Notes under the pieces: generated by a model
What the model saw: only the letters and a program-made list of their open reading frames with translations
What the model was told of the DNA's origin: nothing
Database searches by the model: none
In this document: piece after piece, positions 45,966 through 56,573 of the stretch
How the letters are laid out: each line of letters begins with the position of its first letter
Numbering within the stretch: the stretch's first letter is position 1
Translations under genes and position numbers: made by a program
Source: Roseofilum casamattae BLCC-M143
Lineage (GTDB): Bacteria > Cyanobacteriota > Cyanobacteriia > Cyanobacteriales > Desertifilaceae
DNA length: 64,000 bases
NCBI RefSeq assembly: GCF_030068455.1
Contig: NZ_JAQOSQ010000001.1
Location: forward strand, 248,001 to 312,000
Direction of reading: 5' to 3'

Positions 45966-46820
45966 CTATAATTCAAATTTCGGTTGAGTATCGAACCAAA
46001 CCTCTGGAGGAAAGGGCGATTCAGGATAGCCTACTCGCAACAAGCACAGGCCTCGAGCGGGAGCGGCATACTTAACCAAGTCTCGGCGCTCGGTTTGCCA
46101 GAGATGGGTGAAGGCTTCTGGAGTCATTTCTCCCGTACCAACATTTATCAACAGTCCGACGAGCAATCTCATCATTCCATACAAGAATCCATTGGCTTGA
46201 ACCTCGATGGTGAGAAATGGCGATCGCTCGTAACATTCGGCTGCCTGTACGTCTACCCAGGAGTGGTCTCGACTGGAGCCAGCTCGGTGGAAGGCCGCTA
46301 GATGATGCCGACCTAGCAAGGGATCGAGAGCGGCTTGCATCCGATCGCGATCGAGAGGCTGATGGTAGTAGTGCCAGGTGAGGTCCCGCACGAATAAGTT
46401 GGGATTGCGATCGGTATAGATGGTATACCGATAGCGCCGCCACAGGGCCGAAAATCGAGCGTGCCAAGTCTGGTCAACGGGGGCCGAACCGCGAATTACG
46501 ATGTCTTTAGGCAACCGAGTGTTTAAAATCGGGGCCCATCGTCGGGCAGGTATCGGCCCGGAGACATCAAAATGGGCAACTTGCGCGGCAGCGTGAACTC
46601 CAGTATCGGTACGACCGGCAGCCGAGATCGGAACGTGTCGATCGACAACAGAGGCGATCGCGTTTTCGATTTCTTCCTGCACCGTTCTCTCGCCTTTTCC
46701 TTGGCGCTGCCATCCTTGGAAATTGCTTCCCAAGTATTGGATGGCTAGGGCAACGCGCCCAGTTGGGTGGGTTGAACTTTCTGAGTCCCTAAGTTGCCAT
46801 TGGGGTTTCATGAACGTCAC
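45966..46820 (-). CDS. truA: tRNA pseudouridine(38-40) synthase
   Basis: 284 residues (ATG 46820; 46811 gives a near-identical product). Isomerises uridines 38-40 in the anticodon arm. Catalytic aspartate lies in [14 protein letters not shown]. Located between rplQ and rplM, its usual place in cyanobacteria. Confidence 0.96.
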   Translation of the reverse strand: MTFMKPQWQLRDSESSTHPTGRVALAIQYLGSNFQGWQRQGKGERTVQEEIENAIASVVDRHVPISAAGRTDTGVHAAAQVAHFDVSGPIPARRWAPILNTRLPKDIVIRGSAPVDQTWHARFSALWRRYRYTIYTDRNPNLFVRDLTWHYYHQPLDRDRMQAALDPLLGRHHLAAFHRAGSSRDHSWVDVQAAECYERSPFLTIEVQANGFLYGMMRLLVGLLINVGTGEMTPEAFTHLWQTERRDLVKYAAPARGLCLLRVGYPESPFPPEVWFDTQPKFEL

Positions 46821-46836
46821 CCATGAAGCTTACTCG

Positions 46837-47226
46837 TTACACCAGCTCGATAATGGCCATTTCGGCATTATCGCCGCGACGGGGCACGGTGGGTAAAATG
46901 CGAGTATAGCCGCCCTTGCGATCGGCATATCGCTCGGGAGCTTGTTCAAACAAAGAATGAACCAACTGCTTTTTCTTCAGCAAGTGCTCTTTCTTGTCCT
47001 CGCTACCGCTGAGATAGAGATACCCCAGAGCCTGACGGCGGGCGGATAGAGTGCCCGACTTGGCTAGGGTAATCATTCGTTCGGCTTCGCTACGAACCGC
47101 TTTCGCTCTGGCTTTTGTGGTTGTGATGCGCCCGTGACGAATTAATTCCGTCGTGAGCGATCGCAACAGAGCCTTGCGCTGATCGGCAGGTTTGCCTAAT
47201 TTAGGAACGCGACAACGATGACGCAT
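46837..47226 (-). CDS. rplQ: 50S ribosomal protein L17 with insertion
   Basis: 129 residues rather than the usual 116. N-terminus [20 protein letters not shown] and C-terminus [14 protein letters not shown] are canonical. Near residue 72, where family members read [12 protein letters not shown]-like sequence, there is an extra Lys/Glu-rich run ([14 protein letters not shown]) of about 13 residues. The frame is intact on both sides. Confidence 0.96.
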   Translation of the reverse strand: MRHRCRVPKLGKPADQRKALLRSLTTELIRHGRITTTKARAKAVRSEAERMITLAKSGTLSARRQALGYLYLSGSEDKKEHLLKKKQLVHSLFEQAPERYADRKGGYTRILPTVPRRGDNAEMAIIELV

Positions 47227-47314
47227 AATAATTTCTCACCTTTTCGTAAGTGTTTCTAACCATTAGGTAGGGACTTCCCCACTGGAAAGTCCCTCATCTG
47301 GAAAGCCCATTTAT

Positions 47315-48256
47315 CTAGGATTTCGCCTTTTCATGGGGCAGGGTAATCCCCAAGCGTTGTTGCAAAGCTTCAATCACTTCTTCTGCCGATTTGGCTCCAA
47401 AGTTCTTAATCTCCAACAAGTCTTCTTGGGTGTAATCGAGTAAATCGGATACGTTATTAATTTGTGCCCGTTTGAGACAGTTGTAAGCTCGCACCGATAG
47501 CTGCAATTCTTCAATGGGAATTTGGCTATTCGGGTCGTCGGTCAATTCCGGCTCATCCTTAAGTGGCTCAAAGGTGATATCTTTGAGAGGACTAAATAAA
47601 TCTACCAATATGCTCGATGCCTGAGAGAGAGCCTCTTGGGGAGTGATACTCCCATTTGTGGTCACATCTAGAATCAGGCGGTCTTGTTCCAAAGAACCTC
47701 CGACCCTGGCATCTTCCACCATATAATTGACTTTAGATACTGGCATAAAGATGGCATCAATTTGCAAAAAGTCTAAAGATGCTGGATCTTGCCGAGAGCG
47801 ATCGATCGAACGGTATCCTTTCCCCGTTTCAATCCGAAATTCCATCTCTAAAGTTGCGCCATCTGATAAGGTCGCGACTTTCTGATTTCCATTAACCAAT
47901 TCTACATCTGAAGGCAAATCGAAATCACCGGCCATCACCGTTTTCGGTCCGGTTGCTACCAACCGACCCACTTGGGGTTGGTTGGAGTAACTTTTAACGA
48001 TGATTTCCTTCATGTTCAGCAAGATCTCTAAAACATCTTCCCGAACGCCTTTAATTGTTGCGAATTCGTGGTTAACTTTTTCGATGCGCACTGAGGTTAC
48101 GGCCGCCCCAGATAAATTTGAGAGCAAAACCCGTCTGAGGGCATTGCCTACTGTAGTACCCTGGCCTCGTTCTAGGGGTTCTAGAATAAACCGGCTGTAT
48201 TGACTTTGATCTTTTTCGGTATAGCTTTCAACGCATTCAACCTGAAACTGACCCAC
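47315..48256 (-). CDS. rpoA: DNA-directed RNA polymerase subunit alpha
   Basis: 313 residues. N-terminal assembly domain begins QVECVESYTEKDQSQYSRF, with GNALRRVLLSNLSGAAV for dimerisation; the C-terminal domain (ELQLSVRAYNCLKRAQINNV...IKNFGAKSAEEV) contacts DNA and activators. Standard place between rpsK and rplQ. Confidence 0.98.
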   Translation of the reverse strand: MGQFQVECVESYTEKDQSQYSRFILEPLERGQGTTVGNALRRVLLSNLSGAAVTSVRIEKVNHEFATIKGVREDVLEILLNMKEIIVKSYSNQPQVGRLVATGPKTVMAGDFDLPSDVELVNGNQKVATLSDGATLEMEFRIETGKGYRSIDRSRQDPASLDFLQIDAIFMPVSKVNYMVEDARVGGSLEQDRLILDVTTNGSITPQEALSQASSILVDLFSPLKDITFEPLKDEPELTDDPNSQIPIEELQLSVRAYNCLKRAQINNVSDLLDYTQEDLLEIKNFGAKSAEEVIEALQQRLGITLPHEKAKS

Positions 48257-48383
48257 TTAGTCCTCCTCTGCTTTACCTATTTCCTAGGCGTGCGGCACAT
48301 CACGTTCCTAGTTACTGTTTCTCAATCCATGGGGTTGGTTTATCTCTGTCATCTTCAGTTCAGACCATAGATGACAGAACTCT

Positions 48384-48773
48384 CTAGACTCGTCGCCGCT
48401 TGGGAGGACGACATCCATTGTGAGGAATGGGAGTAACATCTCGGATGAGCGTAATTTCTAGCCCCGAACCCTGTAGGGCACGGATAGCGGTTTCCCGACC
48501 CGATCCCGGGCCGCTAACCATGACTTCAATCTGGCGCATTCCTTGATCGATCGCCCGCCGAGCAGCGCTATCGGCTGCGGTTTGAGCGGCAAAGGGCGTT
48601 CCTTTTTTGGCGCCTTTAAATCCGCTGGAACCAGCGGATGCCCAGGAGATAACATCTCCGTTAGGAGCCGTAATCGAGACGATCGTATTATTAAAGGTTG
48701 ACTGGATGTGAGCTACGCCGTTAGGAATATTTCGTTTTTGCTTCTTCGGTCCAGTTTTTTTAGGTCGTGCCAT
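48384..48773 (-). CDS. rpsK: 30S ribosomal protein S11
   Basis: 129 residues with [21 protein letters not shown] and the C-terminal [18 protein letters not shown] tail. Alpha-operon member. Confidence 0.98.
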   Translation of the reverse strand: MARPKKTGPKKQKRNIPNGVAHIQSTFNNTIVSITAPNGDVISWASAGSSGFKGAKKGTPFAAQTAADSAARRAIDQGMRQIEVMVSGPGSGRETAIRALQGSGLEITLIRDVTPIPHNGCRPPKRRRV

Positions 48774-48846
48774 AATTTAGTTATGTACTCAGGTGTTGTT
48801 GCCTCAAGAGGCGTTAAGCAGCAAGAACAGATCCGCAAAACTAGGA

Positions 48847-49230
48847 TTATTTCTTGGCTGCAGCTTTCTTCTTACCAGCAACCGTTCGGCGAGTTCCGCG
48901 GCGCGTACGGGCGTTGGTACGGGTACGCTGACCTCGAACCGGCAGCCCCATGCGATGCCGCCGCCCGCGATAGGTACCAATGTCCATCAGACGCTTGATG
49001 TTCATTGCTTCCCAACGTCTGAGATCCCCTTCAATTTGATATCCGGTTTCTACAGCTCCTCTGAGGGCAACGATGTCCGCATCCGTCAGGTTTTTGACTC
49101 TGGTGTCTGGATTAACTCCAGTGTCTGCTAGAATTTTTTGAGACCGGGTTAACCCAATCCCATAGATGTAGGTGAGACCTATTTCAATCCGTTTGTCTCT
49201 CGGCAGGTCTACGCCAGCAATTCGGGCCAC
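48847..49230 (-). CDS. rpsM: 30S ribosomal protein S13
   Basis: 127 residues: [19 protein letters not shown] at the start, [20 protein letters not shown] in the middle and a basic C-terminus rich in Lys/Ala. Follows rpmJ. Confidence 0.98.
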   Translation of the reverse strand: MARIAGVDLPRDKRIEIGLTYIYGIGLTRSQKILADTGVNPDTRVKNLTDADIVALRGAVETGYQIEGDLRRWEAMNIKRLMDIGTYRGRRHRMGLPVRGQRTRTNARTRRGTRRTVAGKKKAAAKK

Positions 49231-49322
49231 GCTTTTTCTCCCTCGTCTTGTATCCAGTAAACTCCAACGTCCTCCAAGGAGGAGGGTTGAGCAATTTTAG
49301 CCATATTGCTCGAGGTTACGAT

Positions 49323-49436
49323 CTAACCTTGGCGCTGCTTGTGTTTGGGGTTAGAACAAATGACCATTACCCGACCTCTACGGCGGATAACGCGACATTT
49401 TTCACACATTTTTCGTACAGAGGCTCGGACTTTCAT
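49323..49436 (-). CDS. rpmJ: 50S ribosomal protein L36
   Basis: 37 residues, [20 protein letters not shown] followed by a C-x-N-P-K-H tail. The zinc set is Cys11, Cys14, Cys27 and His32. Found by reading the minus strand between infA and rpsM. ATG at 49436. Confidence 0.97.
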   Translation of the reverse strand: MKVRASVRKMCEKCRVIRRRGRVMVICSNPKHKQRQG

Positions 49437-49527
49437 GTCCTTATTTCTCAATGTCTACAAATATAACATCTTATCAGTTTTACTTAATTTTTGTCAAATA
49501 AAACGAGGGATAGTTTTGCGTTGGCCT

Positions 49528-49752
49528 CTACTTCTTCCGCAGTCGATAGGTGATGCGACCTTTAGTCAGGTCGTAGGGGGTTAATTCGACTTTGACGCGA
49601 TCGCCCGGTAGAATTTTGATGTAGTTCCGACGAATTTTGCCGGAAATATGGGCGAGTACGTTAAATCCGTTGTCGAGATCGACACGGAACATTGCGTTCG
49701 GCAAGGACTCGGTCACCTGCCCTTCCATTTCAATCAGATCTTGTTTAGCCAA
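49528..49752 (-). CDS. infA: translation initiation factor IF-1
   Basis: 74 residues, OB fold: [41 protein letters not shown]. Between adk and rpmJ as usual. Confidence 0.98.
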   Translation of the reverse strand: MAKQDLIEMEGQVTESLPNAMFRVDLDNGFNVLAHISGKIRRNYIKILPGDRVKVELTPYDLTKGRITYRLRKK

Positions 49753-49808
49753 GATAATTTATCCTCAATTGAACTCATAGGGTTTAATCGTCATTTCTCA
49801 TGACACTA

Positions 49809-49831
49809 CCCCAGAAAGATAATTTCCGGGG
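49809..49831 (-). other. stem-loop in the adk-infA spacer
   Basis: CCCCAGAAA (49809-49817) pairs with TTTCCGGGG (49823-49831) around a 5-nt loop; on the minus-strand transcript the single mismatch is a G-U pair. No T-run follows, so it may be an mRNA processing or stability element, or an attenuating hairpin before infA. Confidence 0.6.
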
Positions 49832-49901
49832 GACTTTACAGATCTTATCAAATTTTTTTTACTTAAACGGAATGAGAGCAGTTGACTTCTAGTCCCTTAT
49901 C

Positions 49902-50468
49902 TTAAGAAGAGATACTAGCAGCCAAAGCACCTTGTAAGTCTTGGGTAACCTGTTCGACCGAGCGATCGCCTTTGACCTCTTTTAGCTTGCCACCATCGCG
50001 GTAAAACTGAATGAGCGGTTGAGTTTCCTCATTGTAAACTTTCAGCCGGTGGCGAATGGTTTCGGTGGTATCGTCAGCACGTCCGCGACCCAAGAGCCGC
50101 TCGACCAATATCTCTTCCGGTACATCTAAAAAGATGGCGCAATCGTAGTCATTATTGTTAGAAGATAGCATCTGCTGTAGAGCTTCCGCTTGCAGGGTAT
50201 TTCGGGGAAATCCATCTAAGATCCAACCCTTTTGGGCATCGTCTTGCTGTAGCCGCTCTTGCACTAAGTCTAACACTAGGCGATCGGGAACTAATTCTCC
50301 TTTGTCCATGTAAGACTTAGCTTCCAAGCCTAACTTAGTTTGTTCTTGTACGCTGTTCCGCAAAATATCCCCCGTAGAAATATGAGGGATATTTTCCCGT
50401 TTTGACAGCTCCGCTGCTTGAGTTCCTTTTCCGGAACCGGGGGGGCCAATAAAAATCAACCTGGACAT
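49902..50468 (-). CDS. adk: adenylate kinase
   Basis: 188 residues. P-loop IGPPGSGKGTQA, AMP-binding STGDILRN and DGFPRN, short LID (LLGRGRADDT) without zinc cysteines. Interconverts ATP+AMP and 2 ADP. Follows secY by 4 bp. Confidence 0.97.
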   Translation of the reverse strand: MSRLIFIGPPGSGKGTQAAELSKRENIPHISTGDILRNSVQEQTKLGLEAKSYMDKGELVPDRLVLDLVQERLQQDDAQKGWILDGFPRNTLQAEALQQMLSSNNNDYDCAIFLDVPEEILVERLLGRGRADDTTETIRHRLKVYNEETQPLIQFYRDGGKLKEVKGDRSVEQVTQDLQGALAASISS

Positions 50469-50472
50469 AAAA

Positions 50473-51780
50473 CTATTGTTTCACCATTCCTTCATAACGT
50501 TGCGAAATTACATAGGTTTGAATTTGCTTTGCCGTGTCAATTGCCACGCCAACTAAAATCAGTAAGGAGGTCGCTCCTAAACCTTGGAACGTGGGTACGC
50601 GAGTTGCGCTTTCCACTGCCGTGGGAACGATCGCGACAAATCCTAAAAAGACAGCTCCCAAAAACGTTAACCGGTTGAGAACTTTCTCTAAATATTCCGT
50701 CGTTGCTTTCCCCGGACGAATTCCAGGAATACTCGATCCCATTTTCTTCAGGTTCTGAGCTACATCCACCGGGTTCATAATGAGGGACGCATAGAAATAG
50801 CTGAAAAACAAAATCATCGTCACATAGAAGGGAAGATACAATAATCCTCCAGGACTCAGATATTGAACGGCTCTCAAAACAGCTTCATTTCCGGTTAATT
50901 CCGCCAGAGTCACTGGTAAAATCAGGACGGCAGAGGCAAAAATAATCGGCATTACTCCTCCTTGGTTCAGACGCAAAGGCAGGTAACTGCTTTTCTCCAG
51001 ATAGAGTTTGCGACCGACTTGGCGGCGAGCCGAGATAATTGGAATGCGTCGGGTTCCTTCTTGGACGAAGACGATCCCTACAATCATCACTAGAAATACG
51101 AGAACTAAAATAGTAGTCCGTCCGACAATATTGCTATCTCCACTAGAGGCTAGCTCGATGGTTTGTCCGATCGAGCGCGGTAGAGTCGAGACAATATTGA
51201 CAAATATCAGCAATGATGCACCATTGCCTATTCCGCGTTCGGTAATAATTTCACCAAACCACATCACCAGCATGGAACCCGTACTGAGGGCGAGTACGGT
51301 TTGGGCGATGAAGAGAGGTCCTGGGTTCAGGGCAACACCGGGAGCATTATTCAACCACAAGCCAATACCGACACTTTGCAAAATGCACCATCCCAAAGCC
51401 ACATATCGGGTAATTTGAGACAGTTTGCGCCGACCGGCTTCGCCTTCATTTTTTTGCAAGTCTTCCAAGCTAGGAAGAGCTGCCGTGAGCAGTTGGATAA
51501 TAATCGAGGCATTAATGAAGGGTAGAATTCCGAGGGCAAAAATCCCTAACTGCGAAATTCCTCCTCCAGAAAATAAGTCTAGAAATCCAATAATGGGACT
51601 CCCAGCAATGTTACGACTAAATTGCTCGCGGTCAATACCGATTACGGGAATATATACGCCTAATCTGGCTACAATTAATAATCCCAAAGTGACTAACAGG
51701 CGACCTCGCAGACCGGCGGCTTGCGCCATCTGCATGAAGGTCTCCTGAGCAGTGGGGGTTTTATCTCGACTAACAGTCAT
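50473..51780 (-). CDS. secY: preprotein translocase subunit SecY
   Basis: 435 residues with ten membrane spans, the size of cyanobacterial SecY. Plug and pore region GGGISQLGIFALGILPFINASI and the cytoplasmic loop KGIRPGKATTEYL-type sequence are visible. Serves both plasma and thylakoid membranes in cyanobacteria. Confidence 0.98.
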   Translation of the reverse strand: MTVSRDKTPTAQETFMQMAQAAGLRGRLLVTLGLLIVARLGVYIPVIGIDREQFSRNIAGSPIIGFLDLFSGGGISQLGIFALGILPFINASIIIQLLTAALPSLEDLQKNEGEAGRRKLSQITRYVALGWCILQSVGIGLWLNNAPGVALNPGPLFIAQTVLALSTGSMLVMWFGEIITERGIGNGASLLIFVNIVSTLPRSIGQTIELASSGDSNIVGRTTILVLVFLVMIVGIVFVQEGTRRIPIISARRQVGRKLYLEKSSYLPLRLNQGGVMPIIFASAVLILPVTLAELTGNEAVLRAVQYLSPGGLLYLPFYVTMILFFSYFYASLIMNPVDVAQNLKKMGSSIPGIRPGKATTEYLEKVLNRLTFLGAVFLGFVAIVPTAVESATRVPTFQGLGATSLLILVGVAIDTAKQIQTYVISQRYEGMVKQ

Positions 51781-51829
51781 TAAGGGATACCTCGATGACG
51801 ATGGTGAATAGGTAAGCTGACTGGAAATA

Positions 51830-52306
51830 CTAAGATTCCGCAGTTGCTGATGCTTCTTCTGAGTCTAAGCTCAGGCAACTCCCTCCTGCTGCCTCAATTT
51901 TGGACCGAGCGCCGGTTGTAAATTTTGCCGCTTTCACTTGCAATGGGACGCCAATTTCACCATCTCCTAAGAGTTTTAGGGGGCCGTCATTGGTGGTAAC
52001 AATACCAGCTTGCATTAATGACTCTAGGGTCACCTCAGTGTTGGCAGGCAGGGAAGCCAGTTGCCGAACGTTAATGGTAGTGTACTGTTGTTTGTTAATA
52101 ACTGTAAAGTGCTTTAATTTGGGCACTCGCCGGTACAGAGGCATTTGTCCTCCTTCAAATCCGGGACGAGTTCCGCGACCGGAACGGGACTTTTGTCCTC
52201 GCATTCCGAAACCACCACTAGCTCCTTGCCCGGCAGAAATCCCGCGACCGATCCGACGGCGGCGCCTGCGGGAGCCTTTTTGGGGGACGGCATCTTGTAT
52301 TCTCAT
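51830..52306 (-). CDS. rplO: 50S ribosomal protein L15
   Basis: 158 residues. Gly/Arg-rich N-terminus [20 protein letters not shown] and [17 protein letters not shown]. The C-terminus runs a little longer than average and is acidic. rpmD (L30) is absent upstream, as in other cyanobacteria. Confidence 0.97.
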   Translation of the reverse strand: MRIQDAVPQKGSRRRRRRIGRGISAGQGASGGFGMRGQKSRSGRGTRPGFEGGQMPLYRRVPKLKHFTVINKQQYTTINVRQLASLPANTEVTLESLMQAGIVTTNDGPLKLLGDGEIGVPLQVKAAKFTTGARSKIEAAGGSCLSLDSEEASATAES

Positions 52307-52357
52307 CGGTTTTGTTCCTTAATTGAAGTTGGCTTGAGTCAGGGTCTCGATCGCCAA

Positions 52358-52903
52358 TTAACCATATAGTTGTTCGATGGCAATACCGCGATCGTTAGCC
52401 ACATCGGCGAAAGTGCGAAGGTTAGCTAAAGCATCGACAGCAGCACGAGCGTTGTTGAGAGGGTTGTTGGAACCGAGCTGTTTGGCTAAGGCATTTTTGA
52501 CGCCAGCGAGTTCGAGTACCGTACGAACGCTTCCTCCGGCAATTACCCCAGTACCGGGAGCTGCCGGTCGCATCATGACTCTGGCTCCGGTTGCTTCTCC
52601 AGTAGACGGATGGGGTAGAGAATTGGATTTGGTTAAAGGGACGGTAATGAGGTGTTTCTTGGCATCGGAAACGCCTTTTTTCACGGCTCCGATCACGTCG
52701 CTGGCTTTGCCGACTCCGACGCCGACTTGACCCTTTTCATTGCCGACAATCACGATCGCGCGGAAGCTCAGTTTTTTACCCCCTTTCACGACCTTGGTCA
52801 CCCGGCGAATTTGCACGACCCGCTCTTGCCATTCGGATTCTTTCTCGCGGTTGCGATTAACTTTCCGAGACTTGCCTTTTTTTTCCTTATCTTTTTCTTC
52901 CAT
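52358..52903 (-). CDS. rpsE: 30S ribosomal protein S5
   Basis: 181 residues; highly charged N-terminal 25 residues, then [20 protein letters not shown] and the [21 protein letters not shown] double-stranded RNA-binding core. Confidence 0.98.
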   Translation of the reverse strand: MEEKDKEKKGKSRKVNRNREKESEWQERVVQIRRVTKVVKGGKKLSFRAIVIVGNEKGQVGVGVGKASDVIGAVKKGVSDAKKHLITVPLTKSNSLPHPSTGEATGARVMMRPAAPGTGVIAGGSVRTVLELAGVKNALAKQLGSNNPLNNARAAVDALANLRTFADVANDRGIAIEQLYG

Positions 52904-52921
52904 GATTCCTGGGAGTTGGTG

Positions 52922-53287
52922 TTAGAACTGCAATCCGGCTTCACGAGCGGCTTCGGCCAGGGCTTTGACGCGACCGTGGTATAAATTACCGCCTCGGTCA
53001 AAAACGACTTGTGAGATACCTTTGTTGATAGCTCGTTCGGCGATCGCTTTACCCACATGAGCTGAAGCCGCACAAGTATCTCCGGCGGACTCTAGTGCCG
53101 CTTTGATGGTCGGTTCTAGGGTCGAGGCTGCTGCTAAGGTGTGATGCTGAGTATCATCAATCACCTGAGCATAGATGTGGCTGTTGGAACGAAAGACGGC
53201 CAGACGAGGACGCTCGGTCGTACCAGCCACCACTTTCCGAATGCGATGGTGTCTGCGCTGCCTGTATTCTTGTCGAGTACGTTTCAT
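52922..53287 (-). CDS. rplR: 50S ribosomal protein L18
   Basis: 121 residues; [20 protein letters not shown] and [20 protein letters not shown]. Binds 5S rRNA with L5. Confidence 0.98.
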   Translation of the reverse strand: MKRTRQEYRQRRHHRIRKVVAGTTERPRLAVFRSNSHIYAQVIDDTQHHTLAAASTLEPTIKAALESAGDTCAASAHVGKAIAERAINKGISQVVFDRGGNLYHGRVKALAEAAREAGLQF

Positions 53288-53290
53288 GAC

Positions 53291-53854
53291 TTATTTCTTA
53301 CCTGTTTTACCAGCTTTACGTCTGACCACTTCGCCCACATAGCGAATGCCTTTGCCTTTGTAAACTTCTGGAGGACGGACATCGCGAATTTTGGCAGCGG
53401 TATTGCCCACGACTTCTTTGTCGATACCGCTGACAATCACGAACGTTCCTTGATTGACGGCTTTACCGGTGTTATCGACCACGGCAAATTGGATGCCTGC
53501 GGGGGGTTCCACATCTACGGGGTTACTGTAGCCAACATTGAGGGTGAGATTTTTACCCTTAGCTTGGGCCCGATAGCCGACCCCTTGCAGCTCTAGGCGT
53601 TTTTCATAGCCTTTCGAGACCCCTTCAACCATGTTGAAAACCAGGGTGCGGCACAGGCCGTGGCAAGCGCGCGAGCGACGGGAGTCGTTGCGTCGTTTGA
53701 CCAGAATGGTTTTCTCTTCTTGTTCTACGGTGACTTCTGAAGGCAGGACGCGCTCCAGTTGTCCTTTCGGCCCTTTGACAGAAACTTGCTGACCGTTAAT
53801 GGTGACGGTCACTTTGTCAGGGATTGTAATCGGACGTTTACCAATTCGAGACAT
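53291..53854 (-). CDS. rplF: 50S ribosomal protein L6
   Basis: 187 residues; [19 protein letters not shown] and the C-terminal [20 protein letters not shown] motif. Ends 3 bp before rplR. Confidence 0.98.
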   Translation of the reverse strand: MSRIGKRPITIPDKVTVTINGQQVSVKGPKGQLERVLPSEVTVEQEEKTILVKRRNDSRRSRACHGLCRTLVFNMVEGVSKGYEKRLELQGVGYRAQAKGKNLTLNVGYSNPVDVEPPAGIQFAVVDNTGKAVNQGTFVIVSGIDKEVVGNTAAKIRDVRPPEVYKGKGIRYVGEVVRRKAGKTGKK

Positions 53855-53883
53855 AGTCTTTTGTTTGCTCTTTTAATTGATAA

Positions 53884-54285
53884 CTACCAAACATAGCAGA
53901 GGACTTCACCACCAACCCCTTGGCGACGAGCTTCGCGGTCGGTCATGATGCCATGAGAGGTGGAAATAATTGCAATACCAATTCCCCCTAAAACTCGGGG
54001 AAGTTCCTTGCGATTTTTATACACTCTCAGACCGGGACGGGAGACCCGCTGTAGCTTGCTAATAATGGGGCTGCGGTTTTTTCCTTTGTATTTGAGTGCA
54101 ATGCGCAGGTGCTTGCTAACTCCTTCCCCAGCTTCGGCAAATTCGGCAATAAACCCTTCCTCTTGTAAGACTTTGGCAATAGAGCGCGTCAATTTAGTAG
54201 AGGGAACTTGGGTGGTTTGATGCCGCGCTAGGTTCGCATTGCGAATGCGCGTTAGCATGTCTGCGATCGTGTCGTTTACGGCCAT
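53884..54285 (-). CDS. rpsH: 30S ribosomal protein S8
   Basis: 133 residues; [19 protein letters not shown] and [21 protein letters not shown]. rpsN is not between rplE and this gene, as usual in cyanobacteria. Confidence 0.98.
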   Translation of the reverse strand: MAVNDTIADMLTRIRNANLARHQTTQVPSTKLTRSIAKVLQEEGFIAEFAEAGEGVSKHLRIALKYKGKNRSPIISKLQRVSRPGLRVYKNRKELPRVLGGIGIAIISTSHGIMTDREARRQGVGGEVLCYVW

Positions 54286-54309
54286 CGTTACTCTCTCGAT
54301 AAGACTCCT

Positions 54310-54855
54310 TTAGTTTTCCCGGAAAGGCATTCCCATCTCCCGCAGCAAAGCCCGACCTTCTTCGTCGGTAGTTGCGGTGGTGGTGATTGCCACGTCCATC
54401 CCTCGAATTTGATCGATTTTGTCGTATTCAATTTCTGGGAAAATTAGTTGCTCGCGCAAACCGAGATTGTAGTTTCCTCGGCCGTCGAAACTTTTGGGGC
54501 TGATGCCTCGAAAGTCGCGAATGCGGGGTAGGGATAAGTTAATGAGCCGGTCTAAGAAGGCGTACATGCGATCGCTGCGCAGGGTGACCATAATGCCAAT
54601 GGGCATTCCTTTCCGGATTTTGAACCCAGCGATCGCTTTTTTCGCGCGAGTTACCACCGGTTTTTGTCCGGTAATAATCGCCAGTTCTTTGAGAGAGGCT
54701 TCTAGAGATTTCGCATTTTGCGATGCTTCTCCCAATCCTCGGTTAACTGTCACTTTTTGGACTTTAGGCACTTGGTGAATATTGGAGTACCCAAATTTCT
54801 CCATCAGTACCGGAACAATCTTTTCTTGATATCGGGTTTTCAGGGGTTGTACCAT
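54310..54855 (-). CDS. rplE: 50S ribosomal protein L5
   Basis: 181 residues; [37 protein letters not shown]. Binds 5S rRNA. Confidence 0.98.
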   Translation of the reverse strand: MVQPLKTRYQEKIVPVLMEKFGYSNIHQVPKVQKVTVNRGLGEASQNAKSLEASLKELAIITGQKPVVTRAKKAIAGFKIRKGMPIGIMVTLRSDRMYAFLDRLINLSLPRIRDFRGISPKSFDGRGNYNLGLREQLIFPEIEYDKIDQIRGMDVAITTTATTDEEGRALLREMGMPFREN

Positions 54856-54885
54856 AGCGATTTCCTGTTAATTCAATCCATCAAC

Positions 54886-55233
54886 TCAATCAACGATCTC
54901 CCCAGTTTTTTTCAGCACCCGCACTTTTTTTCCATCCTCATTGACCGAGTAGGAAATGCGAGAAGCAACTTTTTCCTTGGTGGAATACAGCATCACGTTG
55001 GAGCTATGGATGGGTGCTTCAAAGGTATTGATTTGCCCGGATTCTCCATCTTGTTTGGGCTTGACGTGCTTCGTTTTGATATTAACATTTTGCACGATGA
55101 CCTTGCTCTGTTTGGGAAAGGCTTGCAGGATTTCTCCGACTTTTCCCTTGTCTTTGCCAGCGATAACTTGTACGGTATCGCCTTTTTTGACATGCATTTT
55201 TTGGGGAACGGGCTGAGGTTTGGGCTTGGCCAT
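54886..55233 (-). CDS. rplX: 50S ribosomal protein L24
   Basis: 115 residues; KOW motif [20 protein letters not shown]. Start overlaps the rplN stop by one base. Confidence 0.98.
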   Translation of the reverse strand: MAKPKPQPVPQKMHVKKGDTVQVIAGKDKGKVGEILQAFPKQSKVIVQNVNIKTKHVKPKQDGESGQINTFEAPIHSSNVMLYSTKEKVASRISYSVNEDGKKVRVLKKTGEIVD

Positions 55234-55598
55234 TACAGAACCTCCGGTGCTAGGGAAACAATTTTCGTGTAGTTCTTATCTCTTAGCTCGCGAGCTACGG
55301 GACCGAACACGCGAGTTCCTCTGGGGTTGCCATCTTTGTTGATAATGACGGCGGCGTTATCGTCAAAGCGAATGCTCATGCCACTATCGCGACGCAGTCC
55401 TTTTTTGGTGCGCACGATTACGGCACGAACCACATCAGACTTTTTAATCGCCATATTGGGGTTGGCATCTTTAACAACAGCAATAATTTCATCCCCAATG
55501 GAACCGTAGGTGCGGTTACCACCCAGAACTCGAATGCACATTAGCTTTCGAGCGCCGCTGTTATCGGCAACATTTAGGTAGGATTCTTGTTGAATCAT
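55233..55598 (-). CDS. rplN: 50S ribosomal protein L14
   Basis: 121 residues; [20 protein letters not shown] and [20 protein letters not shown]. Ends in overlap with rplX. Confidence 0.98.
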   Translation of the reverse strand: MIQQESYLNVADNSGARKLMCIRVLGGNRTYGSIGDEIIAVVKDANPNMAIKKSDVVRAVIVRTKKGLRRDSGMSIRFDDNAAVIINKDGNPRGTRVFGPVARELRDKNYTKIVSLAPEVL

Positions 55599-55633
55599 GG
55601 ATGTATTCCTGAATGCGGAAAAGGACTCGATGG

Positions 55634-55879
55634 TTAACTTCGGGAATCAAGAATTTGCGAGACTCGCCAACGCTTGGTTTTGCTTAGAGGGCGGCTTTCT
55701 TGAATCAAAACGCGATCGCCTTCCTTGCATTGGTTTTCTTCGTCGTGGGCTTTGTAATGCTTGGTCTTGACAACCGTTTTTCCGTATTTGGGGTGAGCGC
55801 TGCGGTTTTCAATCGCCACCACTACGGTTTTCTGCATCTTGTTACTGATAACAGTGCCCACTCTTTCTTTCAGAGGCAT
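55634..55879 (-). CDS. rpsQ: 30S ribosomal protein S17
   Basis: 81 residues; [19 protein letters not shown] and [17 protein letters not shown]. Confidence 0.98.
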   Translation of the reverse strand: MPLKERVGTVISNKMQKTVVVAIENRSAHPKYGKTVVKTKHYKAHDEENQCKEGDRVLIQESRPLSKTKRWRVSQILDSRS

Positions 55880-55891
55880 AGATGATTACTC

Positions 55892-56137
55892 CTAGCTTTC
55901 CTCGACAGGTGTTGCTGTTGTTTCCGATGGGGGGTTGGCTAACTGGCGCTCCCGCTCCACGGTTAATAACTGAGCTTGACGATGCTGAAGATGCTTAAAC
56001 TGATGAGGTTTAATTTCTTCTTGTCGAGTTGCTTGTTTCAGACGCAATTGGAATAACTCGCGCTTAACCGCCACAATTTCCTCAGCAATTTGCTCGTCAG
56101 TGAGTTCTCTCACCTCGCTTATCTTCGGTAATGGCAT
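55892..56137 (-). CDS. rpmC: 50S ribosomal protein L29
   Basis: 81 residues, slightly long because of an acidic Thr/Glu-rich C-terminal tail (PPSETTATPVEES). Core KRELFQLRLKQATRQEEIKPH is typical. Confidence 0.97.
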   Translation of the reverse strand: MPLPKISEVRELTDEQIAEEIVAVKRELFQLRLKQATRQEEIKPHQFKHLQHRQAQLLTVERERQLANPPSETTATPVEES

Positions 56138-56142
56138 AAGAT

Positions 56143-56559
56143 TTAACCCTCCGAGTTGCGGGATAAGAACTTGGTTTTGATGGGGAATTTGTGCGAAGCC
56201 AGTCGCATGGCTTCGCGAGCAATTTCTTCCGGAACCCCAGCAATTTCATAGATGATTCGTCCGGGTTTAACCACGGCAACCCAATATTCCGGGTTACCTT
56301 TACCGGAACCCATCCGGGTTTCTGCCGGACGCATGGTCACGGGTTTGTCTGGAAAAATCCGAATCCAGATTTTTCCACCCCGACGGATATAGCGAGTCAT
56401 GGCACGACGACCGGACTCAATTTGACGGGAGGTAATCCAATGAGGTTCTAGAGCTTGCAGGGCAAAATCACCAAAGTTGATCTTGCTGCCTCGGGAGGCT
56501 AGACCCTTCATGCGACCTCGATGTTGTTTGCGAAACTTCGTTCGCCTTGGCATTAACAT
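56143..56559 (-). CDS. rplP: 50S ribosomal protein L16
   Basis: 138 residues; the N-terminus [17 protein letters not shown] fits the family form and sets the start at 56559 rather than the ATG at 56553. [20 protein letters not shown] follows. Confidence 0.98.
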   Translation of the reverse strand: MLMPRRTKFRKQHRGRMKGLASRGSKINFGDFALQALEPHWITSRQIESGRRAMTRYIRRGGKIWIRIFPDKPVTMRPAETRMGSGKGNPEYWVAVVKPGRIIYEIAGVPEEIAREAMRLASHKFPIKTKFLSRNSEG

Positions 56560-56573
56560 GGCAAGATACCTGC

